The notes beneath the pieces are model-generated. The model had not been told where the DNA came from, ran no database searches, and saw nothing but the letters and a program-made list of their open reading frames with translations. A stretch of 64,000 nt of DNA from JAJRQY01 sp965224435 (lineage in GTDB: Bacteria > Actinomycetota > Acidimicrobiia > Acidimicrobiales > SZUA-35), in assembly GCA_965224435.1 (NCBI GenBank), contig OZ245048.1, positions 3,534,001-3,598,000 on the forward strand. Reading direction: 5' to 3'. The position numbers and the translations under genes were made by a program. Shown here one piece after another: positions 43,785-51,467 of this stretch (positions are counted from its first letter, which is position 1; the number at the start of each line of letters is the position of its first letter).

Positions 43785-45322
43785 GCGGCTCCGTTTCTAG
43801 GCATCCTGAACCAGCACCGATCGATCACACTCCGACCTCTGAGCTGGCCGAGCACATGGACGCTGCCAGTTCAGAATCAGAAGTGAAGATTCGCTGTGAC
43901 GCCTGCCCAATCCGCTGCTTCATTTTGCCAGGTCGGACAGGCTCGTGTGATCGCTACGGCAATGTTGACGGAGTGCTCACCCGGATGGATCCTGTCACCG
44001 TTCTGCAGCGGGCCACCGAGCAGGGCAAAGACATTGTGCCTTTCGCCGTCGTCAGCGATTCTTGGTCAGGTGAGATCGTTCGCCAAGGTGAAGTCTTTGT
44101 CACTGGAACTGGTTCGGGCACCACCTATCCCGACTACAAACCCGCACCGTTCATTGTCTCCCAAGAGATCGACGGGGTGGACATGGTGACGGTGGTGACT
44201 GAAGGAATTTTCTCCTACTGCGGGGCCAAGGTGAAGATCGACACCGATCGACACATTGGAGCCGAACGGGCCGTGGTGTATTCCGAAGGCGAAGAGATCG
44301 GCCATGTCACCACCGCCGAGTACGGCTCCCAGATGATGTCCCTCGGTGGGGTGCATCATCTAACCGGACAAGGACGCAAGGCTGGGCTGGCCACGATGCG
44401 TGCCCTGGTCGACCTCTGTGCCGGCAAAGCGATCACCGTCCAGGTTGAAGATGGTGCTGAGCTGGACCTGCAGGCGGGTCAGGCACCCATTATCGATGGT
44501 GTCATCGATGAACGAATGCGTGTCGGTTGTGGCTCAGCAGCTATCGGTATGTTCGCTAGCCAATGGGCCCCCAACGTGGACGAGGTCGTCGTGGTTGATG
44601 ACCACATCACCGGCGTGCTGAGCGAGCACCAGGCCGGAGTGGTGCTTGGCATCAAGCCCAGTGGCATCAAGCTGAAGGGTCGGCGTTCAACCCCGGGCCG
44701 CTACTTCGAGATTGCCAATCCCGGCTCGGGCTGGGGCGGAACTGATCTGCAGGATCCACTCTCTATTGTGGAGCAGTTCAAGCCAAAGAAGGCATGGCCA
44801 GGACTCACCTTGCTCATGGTCTCCACTACTGGCACCGACTACGCCTACTACGTGCTGGACGACGACCTGATCCCGCAGCCAGCACCCCTGCCCGATGTCT
44901 TACAGGAATCGGTTGACCGGGTTCGCTCAAATTGTGAGCCGACCATGACCTCGGTTCTCTTCATGGCCGGTGCCGGTGGCTCGCTTCGTTCGGGGGTGAC
45001 GGCCGACCCGGTTCGCCTGACCGAGTCGGTACGAGCAGAAGAGACCCTCGTTACTTGTGGTGGCGCACCAACCTATGTCTGGCCCGGAGGTGGCATTACC
45101 TTCACCGTTGACGTGACTCGCACGCCGGTCGATTCGTTTGGATATGTACCAACCCCGGCCTTGGTTGCTCCTATTGAATTCACGATGCCTCGGGCTACCT
45201 ACCTAGCCTTGGGTGGACATGAGGGCTCGATCCTCACCCTGGATGAGGCACTAGGTGACGTGCCAACCAAGGTGATCACGGCTGACCCACAAAACCCGTG
45301 GCCCGGCTATCGACCCGCATGA
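43781..45322 (+). CDS. hnr: 6-Hydroxynicotinate reductase-like iron-sulfur flavoprotein
   Basis: A 513-residue protein that I assign to the 6-hydroxynicotinate reductase family. The N-terminus carries a four-cysteine cluster motif C39-x2-C42-x3-C46-x9-C56, and further cysteines recur (SYCGAK, RVGCGS, LVTCGG). The E. barkeri enzyme is reported to hold Fe-S clusters and a covalent flavin, and to reduce 6-hydroxynicotinate to 6-oxo-1,4,5,6-tetrahydronicotinate. A GSGTT segment at residues 111-115 resembles a flavinylation-type S/T-G-x-T site, but this is a guess. The gene is four-base coupled to the dehydrogenase subunit before it and the UPF0280 gene after it, and its product would feed enamidase. 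Confidence 0.78.
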   Translation: MSGSVSRHPEPAPIDHTPTSELAEHMDAASSESEVKIRCDACPIRCFILPGRTGSCDRYGNVDGVLTRMDPVTVLQRATEQGKDIVPFAVVSDSWSGEIVRQGEVFVTGTGSGTTYPDYKPAPFIVSQEIDGVDMVTVVTEGIFSYCGAKVKIDTDRHIGAERAVVYSEGEEIGHVTTAEYGSQMMSLGGVHHLTGQGRKAGLATMRALVDLCAGKAITVQVEDGAELDLQAGQAPIIDGVIDERMRVGCGSAAIGMFASQWAPNVDEVVVVDDHITGVLSEHQAGVVLGIKPSGIKLKGRRSTPGRYFEIANPGSGWGGTDLQDPLSIVEQFKPKKAWPGLTLLMVSTTGTDYAYYVLDDDLIPQPAPLPDVLQESVDRVRSNCEPTMTSVLFMAGAGGSLRSGVTADPVRLTESVRAEETLVTCGGAPTYVWPGGGITFTVDVTRTPVDSFGYVPTPALVAPIEFTMPRATYLALGGHEGSILTLDEALGDVPTKVITADPQNPWPGYRPA

Positions 45323-46407
45323 CCAGCCAACGCACCGCTGTCCGGCAGCTGTTTCGCGAGCAGCCGATGTCTCACAAACAGGCCGCGTCTGGTGAACAGG
45401 TGGGGGTCAATGCGGACGGCTCACGGCTGCACCTGCACTACGGCCCGATCGATCTAGTCCTCTCCGCCGATGGCCCAGACCATGCCCGACAACGAGCTTT
45501 TGATGCCGCCGTGAGGCGGTTTGATGGGCTGCTGGATGAGTTGGTGGAGGAACTCAGCGCTCTCCGACGATCCATCCAATCTCAACCACCGGTCTTGAGC
45601 GGTTCCGTCGCCAAACGGATGCTGACGGCTGTTTGGCCTTATCGGAACCAGGTCCATGTAACTCCCATGGCCGCAGTGGCTGGAGCGGTCGCCGACGAGA
45701 TCGGTGCCGCCATCGCCGGGTCGGACACCTCTCGATCGGATGGCATACCCGAACTGACTCGATGGATGGTCAACAATGGCGGCGACATCGCCATCTGGCT
45801 GACCCAGGGAAAGAGCTATCGCGTCGGGGTTGTGATGAACCACGATCAAGCTCTGGGGGCCGACACCCAACCAACAGTGGCGACCGGTAACAACATCCAC
45901 TCGATGGCTGGCACCATCACCGTCGACAGTGAGATGCGCAGTGGACCGGTGGTTGGCCTGGGGAGTGGCGCAAGACCAATTGGCGGGATCGCCACCAGCG
46001 GTCAACAGGGGCGCAGCTTCTCACTCGGGATTGCCGATTCGGTCACGGTGCTGGCCGCCAACGCAGCGGCTGCTGATGTCGCAGCAACCCTCATCGCTAA
46101 CCGTGTTGATTTGCCTGAGCATCCGGGCATCGTGCGAACGCCAGCCTGCGAACTTGATCCCGACAGCGATCTTGGCCAACGTCTCGTGACCACCCTTGTA
46201 CCCCGCCTCAGCGAGGCCGAGGCAAAAGAGGCGCTCAACACGGGGCTCGGCTACGCCAATCAGCTTGTAGCCAAAGGGCTCATCGCTGCAGCCACCCTTC
46301 ATCTATCCGGGATCACGATTGCCACGGCCGGCCCCGTGAGTATCTCGATCGCCTCAGACCAACAAGTAGAGGCCCACTACCCAGGAGCAGCAAGTGCCGA
46401 CGCCTAA
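45319..46407 (+). CDS. UPF0280 family protein, ApbE-like; candidate flavin-attachment partner
   Basis: A 362-residue member of the UPF0280 family, which shares the fold of ApbE flavin transferases. The core MAAVAGAVADEI and VNNGGDIAIWL motifs (about residues 115-155) and NIHSMAGTI are diagnostic. No biochemical role is established for UPF0280. It overlaps the 6-hydroxynicotinate reductase-like gene by four bases, and that enzyme is known elsewhere to contain a covalent flavin, so I propose that this protein attaches it. The N-terminus is about 35 residues longer than the core. ATG 45319 chosen from the ATGA overlap. Confidence 0.8.
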   Translation: MTSQRTAVRQLFREQPMSHKQAASGEQVGVNADGSRLHLHYGPIDLVLSADGPDHARQRAFDAAVRRFDGLLDELVEELSALRRSIQSQPPVLSGSVAKRMLTAVWPYRNQVHVTPMAAVAGAVADEIGAAIAGSDTSRSDGIPELTRWMVNNGGDIAIWLTQGKSYRVGVVMNHDQALGADTQPTVATGNNIHSMAGTITVDSEMRSGPVVGLGSGARPIGGIATSGQQGRSFSLGIADSVTVLAANAAAADVAATLIANRVDLPEHPGIVRTPACELDPDSDLGQRLVTTLVPRLSEAEAKEALNTGLGYANQLVAKGLIAAATLHLSGITIATAGPVSISIASDQQVEAHYPGAASADA

Positions 46408-46903
46408 ACACTCCGACAGCAGCGGTGACGATGGTGGCGACAGCAGCAGAGCCAGAAACGCCGCCAACACCCCAAGCGAGAACAGCTATGTACTGGAGAG
46501 TCAGATTGGGTTCTTGTTGCGCAAGGCCAACCAGCGGCACCGATCGATCTTCAGCACCCGAGTCGACAACAGCATTGCTCCGTCACAATTCTCTACCCTG
46601 GCCAAGCTGTATGAGCTTGGGCCCTTGTCCCAGAATCATCTTGGGCGATTGATCGCACTCGACTCGGCCACCATCAAGGGTGTGGTAAATCGTCTGGTTC
46701 AGGCCGGGTACGTGACCAGCGAAAAATCAAAGGACGATGCCCGCTTGCGCATCATTGATCTCACCAGCGAGGGCCGGTCTCACATCGAAGCCCTGCTCCC
46801 ATTGGCAGCAGAAATCACCGACATCACCCTCGCTCCCCTCAGTGACCGAGAATCAGCAACCCTCCATCGACTACTCAACAAGATCGCCGTAGCACCGGAA
46901 TAG
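46394..46903 (+). CDS. MarR-family regulator, NicR-like
   Basis: A 169-residue winged-helix repressor. After a Ser/Asp-rich N-terminal extension (about 30 residues) it reads SQIGFLLRKANQRHRSIF, then the HTH GPLSQNHLGRLIALDSATIKGV and the wing SKDDARLRIIDLTSEG. The N-terminal helix and HTH are reminiscent of NicR, the nicotinate-pathway repressor of Pseudomonas that responds to 6-hydroxynicotinate. It is the last gene of the dehydrogenase operon, overlapping UPF0280 by 14 bases from a GTG. It probably represses both divergent promoters of the locus through the shared 16-bp motif. Confidence 0.86.
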   Translation: MPTPKHSDSSGDDGGDSSRARNAANTPSENSYVLESQIGFLLRKANQRHRSIFSTRVDNSIAPSQFSTLAKLYELGPLSQNHLGRLIALDSATIKGVVNRLVQAGYVTSEKSKDDARLRIIDLTSEGRSHIEALLPLAAEITDITLAPLSDRESATLHRLLNKIAVAPE

Positions 46904-46929
46904 CTGGGAGCGGGATCGCTGGCTGAGCT

Positions 46930-47538
46930 TTAGCGCAAGCCGTCCTCGCCAACGATCTCATCAACGGTTAGCCCACCTACCCGGGGAAGAGGCCGCCCGC
47001 CATCAGTCACCGCGACGGCAAGAACAAGCTCGTTGGCGGCGGGCCCGTCGGGCACTCGAAGCTCAACAGCATCGAAGTGGCTGCGTACAAAAGCAGCATT
47101 GCGGTGGTGAAGAGGGATGTCCAGGGTGCACCCTGGACCGCCCCGCTTCTTAGCCGAGGGAATGATGGATTTGCCTCCCCCGCAGGCTTCACGTAGCGGT
47201 GCACCAAGAGCAGGGTGTAAGAGAGCAGCTGCATGCTCTAGCTCACCGCTGGTGCCGACGATGACGCCCTTGCCGTAGCTGTGGACTTCGGCGCCGTCCA
47301 ACAGGGCAACCGCACGCTCTGATAGCTGCTTGGCCAGAACCTTGCTGGCTTCGATGAATGGGGTGAGGTCTTCGACATAGCGGCCGGCATAGGGATTGGA
47401 GAGCACGGCGGCAGCGATGACTCGACGTATCGGCGCTGACAGTTCTTGTCCAACCTCAACGTGCCGGTCGTCGACGACGGCCAGCGTGCGCAGAACCTTG
47501 ATGTCACCATTGCTGGGCAGTTCGTTCATGTCGTTCAT
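46930..47538 (-). CDS. Amino acid synthesis (AA_synth, DUF1185) family protein
   Basis: A 202-residue protein of the AA_synth/DUF1185 family (LRTLAVVDDRHVEVG, VVIAAAVLSNPYAGRY-like segment at residues about 40-55, then HSYGKGVIVGTSGELEHAAA, and KKRGGPGCTLDIPLHH). Its biochemical activity is not established. GGAGAG lies eight bases before the first ATG, and the start region itself is a 9-base tandem duplication (Met-Asn-Asp-Met-Asn). It is divergent from nicotinamidase with a candidate operator between them, so it is likely co-regulated with nicotinate degradation, perhaps as an accessory or isomerase/hydrolase step. Confidence 0.82.
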   Translation of the reverse strand: MNDMNELPSNGDIKVLRTLAVVDDRHVEVGQELSAPIRRVIAAAVLSNPYAGRYVEDLTPFIEASKVLAKQLSERAVALLDGAEVHSYGKGVIVGTSGELEHAAALLHPALGAPLREACGGGKSIIPSAKKRGGPGCTLDIPLHHRNAAFVRSHFDAVELRVPDGPAANELVLAVAVTDGGRPLPRVGGLTVDEIVGEDGLR

Positions 47539-47616
47539 GTCGTTCTCTCTCCATTGCTTCGATATCTGGATGGACGCGCAGGCTGGGGCGTCTTGAGATT
47601 GTCGAGGCTTCGTGAT

Positions 47617-47632
47617 CGCTCGTATGCAAGTG
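47617..47632. promoter_or_regulatory. 16-bp motif, candidate NicR-like operator (copy 2)
   Basis: CGCTCGTATGCAAGTG lies between the AA_synth and nicotinamidase genes and matches the reverse complement of 39851-39866 in 13 of 16 positions. Both copies lie in the two divergent promoter regions of the nicotinate locus. Confidence 0.55.
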
Positions 47633-47668
47633 AAAAGAACCTACTCATTGGGCCCGGGCAGCGCAAGG

Positions 47669-47708
47669 TTGACTATGGTCACTCGGGAGTCGTGAACAAG
47701 AATCACGA
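47669..47708 (+). promoter_or_regulatory. Possible nicotinamidase promoter with inverted repeat
   Basis: A TTGACT hexamer at 47669-47674 could be a -35 element. Downstream TCGTGA (47690-47695) and TCACGA (47703-47708) form a perfect 6-bp inverted repeat around the expected -10 and start-site zone. The -10 itself is poor. Confidence 0.35.
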
Positions 47709-47734
47709 GCAAGCAAAGATGGAGACAGCCAGAA

Positions 47735-48307
47735 ATGACGCGAGCCTTGATCGTGGTGGATGTGCAGAACGACTTCTGCGAAGAAGGCTCACTTGCCGTA
47801 GATGGGGGCGGTGCTGTTGCCGAACGAATCTCGGCCTACCTTCGAGACAGCGCGAGTGAATACTCAACCATCGTCGCCACTCGTGACTGGCATATCGACC
47901 CCGGTGAGCACTTCGCCGCTGAGCCTGACTATGTGGACACCTGGCCTCCGCACTGTGTGGCCGATAGCGCCGGGGCCGACTTTCACCCCTGTGTCAACGA
48001 CCACGTTTCCTTCAGTGAGATCGTTGATCTGGTTGTGTCCAAGGGACAGTATGCGGCCGCGTATAGCGGGTTTGAAGGAACTGCTCCCGACGGTGGATCA
48101 CTCAATGGGTATCTGCAATCCAAGGGAGTAACCGACGTCGATGTTGTTGGTCTAGCAACCGACTATTGCGATCGGGCAACGGCCATGGATGCCAAGAAGC
48201 TTGGCTACGAAGTTCGGTTGCTCACCGACATGTGTGCCGGAGTCGCCCCAGATTCCACGGAGCAGGCATTGATTGACATGGCCGGCGCCGGTATTGAGAT
48301 CGTCTAG
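47735..48307 (+). CDS. pncA: Nicotinamidase
   Basis: A 190-residue isochorismatase-fold nicotinamide hydrolase. The catalytic triad is D9 (VVDVQNDF), K103 (SKGQYAAAYSGF) and C145 (GLATDYCDRATAMDA). Metal ligands D51, H53, H59 and H73 follow the known PncA spacing (TRDWHIDPGEHF, WPPHCVADS). It releases nicotinate and ammonia from nicotinamide, which here would supply both NAD salvage and the neighbouring nicotinate degradation genes. Its control region shares a 16-bp motif with the enamidase/dehydrogenase promoter. The Asp after the catalytic Cys (usually Val) is a small deviation. Confidence 0.92.
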   Translation: MTRALIVVDVQNDFCEEGSLAVDGGGAVAERISAYLRDSASEYSTIVATRDWHIDPGEHFAAEPDYVDTWPPHCVADSAGADFHPCVNDHVSFSEIVDLVVSKGQYAAAYSGFEGTAPDGGSLNGYLQSKGVTDVDVVGLATDYCDRATAMDAKKLGYEVRLLTDMCAGVAPDSTEQALIDMAGAGIEIV

Positions 48308-48423
48308 CTAGCCAATCGTCTTCACTGCGACGTCACGCGATCGGCCGATCATTCGATTGATCTCCAGTAGTTCGTCAAACCCGGGTAGCCCAAGTCTTCA
48401 GCATTCCCAGCGCACGCCCTTTC

Positions 48424-50118
48424 TTAGGGGGCACCAGGGTTCTCGGGCATGGACTGGACTGGAACCATTGCTGCCAGTTCAGCCACTTGGTCAATGAAGC
48501 GTTGACTTTCTGCTGCTTGGTCGTCGGGTGGAGGATCATGCTCGCGATCATTGACCGGGGTAGCCGAATCGGCCCGGTTTTGATTCGGGTGAGGCTCGTT
48601 TCGAGGGAAATGGACCAGCGACCCATCGTAGGATTCGCCCAATGCATGGGCGTATTCCCCTTCCGGAGGCGCATCGGGAACAGGATCCGATTTGCGAATT
48701 TCACGCCCGCCCCTGGTGACAAAGCGGAGACCATCGCCACCAGAGCACCCGGCGCCGAACAGCACCTCCGGGTCACCCTCAATATCGAATGCATGACGGT
48801 GATGCTCACGATGATGCCGCCGACAAAGGCACACCAGGTTGCTGGTGTCGGTGCGTCCGCCCTTAGCCCAGTGCTTCATGTGATGAACGTCCAGCCAGCG
48901 CTGGGATGAGCACCCCGGGAACCGGCAGCCATTGTCTCTGTTGAGAATGATCTCGCGCAACCAAGGAGGCACGGCCGCTTGTGACAAACCCAATGACACG
49001 GGCTTGCCGAAATTCTTCAGAAGCAACTGGACCGAGCTCTCGCACGACAGCAACTCCATCACATCTGCCGTCAGCACAGGGCCAAGATGCAAGTTTGGAC
49101 GCAAGCCTTGAGACCAACGAATCAGTTCGCTGGCCTCCAAATGAACAAGTACTCGATTATCGGTGCCACGAGAGCCAGACGGATCGGCTTCTACACCGGC
49201 ACGAACCATGGTGAGAAAAGCCTCGAACCCGCTTACGTCGGTCTCACCAGTATCAGCCTTCAACCAGGCACGAGCCTGATCCAAAGCAGCAGAGATTTCG
49301 GCCCCGTCATCGGCACCGCAACGCATCCACATTCGGAAGTTGCCGTCGTCATCAAAGCCATACCCAAACCCCCGATAGGGCTTGTCCAACTCTTCTCGGA
49401 CAAAACCCTCAGGCATGTCAGACGGACAGGAATTGTCGGTCGACGAATCGGAAAGGGACAAGCCGTCGGCTGGATCAGGTGAGCCATCGGCTGATGGATC
49501 GCTCACATCAGAACTGTCGTTAGAGGCTGAGCCAGACTCGTTGTCAGGTTCACCAGATGGATCATCGGAAGGTTTGGGGTCAGGGTCGGAAAAGCGGTAG
49601 TCACGCAAGATTCGACGCAGTTGGGGAATCATGGCGTGCACGGCAAGCCCGGAAACTGTCTCGTCATAGTTAGTCGGACAATGTTTCGCGATGAGACCCA
49701 TCTGATCGATACTGAGTTGCCCCTCGGAGAACCGGTCAAAAGCGAAGGGAAGCTCGGAACGACGTTCGGCGATTCGAACCAACCGACCGGCATGATGACG
49801 GGTCAGACCCATCTGCCATTCGACCCAGTGGAAGATGGAGTTGATGCCTGAGACACACCACTCGCCAGAACCGATGACGTTGGCGATCATGTCGACGACT
49901 GCGTGATCGGCCAGGTTGCGGGACCCAGCCAAGGAGGCGACCAACTCTTCCGGAGCGAGAAGTTCCTCAATGGGGCGATAACACTCGCCTGGAATATCAG
50001 AGCTGGTCAGAACATCCGTGACGGTTCGAGCATCAAGGGTTGACGAACTGTCTCCGGTAGAAGCCGGATCGGCCGACCATTCCTGCCCTTTCGTTGCTGT
50101 ATCGAACATATGTACCAC
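48424..50118 (-). CDS. DUF222 / HNH endonuclease domain protein (13E12 type)
   Basis: A 564-residue protein. The N-terminal DUF222 region (about residues 60-180; WVEWQMGLTRHHAGRLVRIAE) is followed by an acidic Ser/Asp/Pro-rich linker (about 183-243). A second DUF222 part and a C-terminal HNH nuclease (RDNGCRFPGC, LDVHHMKHWAKGGRTDTSNL, CRRHHREHH) come next. This architecture is abundant in Actinomycetota, where members include the mycobacterial 13E12 repeats; their role is unclear, possibly DNA repair or a selfish nuclease. No transposon ends are visible. ATGTTC a few codons in is an alternative start. Confidence 0.88.
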   Translation of the reverse strand: MVHMFDTATKGQEWSADPASTGDSSSTLDARTVTDVLTSSDIPGECYRPIEELLAPEELVASLAGSRNLADHAVVDMIANVIGSGEWCVSGINSIFHWVEWQMGLTRHHAGRLVRIAERRSELPFAFDRFSEGQLSIDQMGLIAKHCPTNYDETVSGLAVHAMIPQLRRILRDYRFSDPDPKPSDDPSGEPDNESGSASNDSSDVSDPSADGSPDPADGLSLSDSSTDNSCPSDMPEGFVREELDKPYRGFGYGFDDDGNFRMWMRCGADDGAEISAALDQARAWLKADTGETDVSGFEAFLTMVRAGVEADPSGSRGTDNRVLVHLEASELIRWSQGLRPNLHLGPVLTADVMELLSCESSVQLLLKNFGKPVSLGLSQAAVPPWLREIILNRDNGCRFPGCSSQRWLDVHHMKHWAKGGRTDTSNLVCLCRRHHREHHRHAFDIEGDPEVLFGAGCSGGDGLRFVTRGGREIRKSDPVPDAPPEGEYAHALGESYDGSLVHFPRNEPHPNQNRADSATPVNDREHDPPPDDQAAESQRFIDQVAELAAMVPVQSMPENPGAP

Positions 50119-50255
50119 TATAGAAAGCGAGTGTGACAGTGATAGAGTATTTACCAGATCTACAGGAGAACTGGCGAATCGATTCCTAAAATCTGACCCG
50201 GTATCCCAGCCAATATCTCGGGCTGTGCTTGGGGAACTCTGACAGTATTGCTGTC

Positions 50256-50837
50256 ATGGCCACCTCTCGAAGAGCCGACATGTTCACCGAGGACGGCAAG
50301 CCGTCTGATGATGACCCACGGGAGCACGGGCCACGGCTCGGTGATGAGCGAACAACCCTGGTCGAATCCCTGCGCTGCTTACGTCTTACCTTAGAAATGA
50401 AGTGCGCCGACCTCGATGCCGAGCAGATGGCCCGGCGGCCGATCGCACCATCAACGATGTCACTGCTCGGAATCGTGCGCCACCTGGCGGGAGGCGAACG
50501 TGACACATTTCGAATGATGATGGCAGGCGAGGACGTACCCCGGCTGTTCTGCTCCGAAAGCAACCGAGATGGTGATTTCGATGGAGCTGTTGCCGATCCT
50601 CAAGTCGTCGCAGAAGCTTGGGACTCGTGGCACCAAGAAGTCGAATTCAGCAACACATTCGTTGCCGAAGCGGAGAGCCTCGACATCACCGCAGACGACA
50701 CGCTAAATCAACATGGAAGCGGAGGCGGGGCGATGTCGCTGCGCGAGGTTCTGGTCGGGATGATTGAAGAATACGCACGCCACCTGGGCCACGTCGACTT
50801 GTTGCGAGAGCAAATCGATGGCCGCCTAGGCCAATGA
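50256..50837 (+). CDS. DinB-like (DUF664) family protein
   Basis: A 193-residue four-helix-bundle protein of the DinB/DUF664 type: RTTLVESLRCLRLTLEMKC, MSLLGIVRHLAGGERDTFR with a potential metal His, and the late helix MIEEYARHLGHVDLLREQI with two further His. The three His positions fit a metal-binding site such as mycothiol-dependent enzymes of this fold have. Substrate unknown. ATG 50256 is taken as start; a TTG at 50229 is in frame. It is convergent with the PPOX gene. Confidence 0.8.
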   Translation: MATSRRADMFTEDGKPSDDDPREHGPRLGDERTTLVESLRCLRLTLEMKCADLDAEQMARRPIAPSTMSLLGIVRHLAGGERDTFRMMMAGEDVPRLFCSESNRDGDFDGAVADPQVVAEAWDSWHQEVEFSNTFVAEAESLDITADDTLNQHGSGGGAMSLREVLVGMIEEYARHLGHVDLLREQIDGRLGQ

Positions 50838-50853
50838 AATCGAGCGTCAAATC

Positions 50854-50883
50854 AGCCCAAGTCAGGTCACATCAAGTCAGGTC
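50854..50883. repeat. 15-bp tandem duplication spanning the PPOX stop codon
   Basis: 50854-50868 and 50869-50883 share 12 of 15 bases including an identical AAGTCAGGTC; a more diverged third copy may occupy 50839-50853. On the minus strand ACC TGA CTT, the end of the PPOX gene with its stop, recurs in frame. Confidence 0.65.
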
Positions 50884-51290
50884 CAGGGACCAAGACCACT
50901 GATCCGGTCAACGGCAATCGAGATAGTGCGAACCTCATCCCCCATCTCCTGCAAGGGATGCCGCTCACCCTCTCGGTAAATCCCGCCGAGCCGATCCAAA
51001 AGCGCATGGTCAGGTCCGTCTGAGATTGAAGCCGTGCCGCGGACAACAAGGTGTCGCTGATAGCCGCGCTCGTTTCGCTCTTCATCCTCGATGCTCATCA
51101 CCACCTTCGGGTTCAAGCGAAGGTTGCGCACCTTCCGACTGGACGTCGACGCGCCAAGCAGGATCACATCACCTTCGATCAAGACCCACACCACCGACAC
51201 TTGAGGCGAGCCATCCGGATTCTGCGTCCAAAGATGGGCAACGGCGTTGGACCCAAGGAGGGCACGGGCAGGAGCATTGAGCTCGGTCAT
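50877..51290 (-). CDS. PPOX-class F420-dependent/FMN-binding oxidoreductase
   Basis: A 137-residue single-domain split-barrel protein of the pyridoxamine-phosphate-oxidase-like fold. The strands VAHLWTQNPDGSPQVSVVWV, DVILLGASTSSRKVRNLRLN and NPKVVMSIEDEE are typical of actinobacterial F420H2-dependent reductases. Cofactor preference (F420 versus FMN) cannot be fixed from sequence. It is monocistronic and convergent with the DinB-like gene. Confidence 0.82.
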   Translation of the reverse strand: MTELNAPARALLGSNAVAHLWTQNPDGSPQVSVVWVLIEGDVILLGASTSSRKVRNLRLNPKVVMSIEDEERNERGYQRHLVVRGTASISDGPDHALLDRLGGIYREGERHPLQEMGDEVRTISIAVDRISGLGPWT

Positions 51291-51467
51291 CGGAGTCCCC
51301 TTCCGATCATTATTCTGGAGCCGACCAGTCGGCCAACTTCAACATTCTGTTTAACACCAATTCGGTGAGCCGTCCAGAGACTCATCAAAAGACGATCGGC
51401 ATGCGGCGAGGCCAACAAGGGTCCGAGCTGTGACCGAAACGATGACCGGGCCGCGCAACTACCCCGT

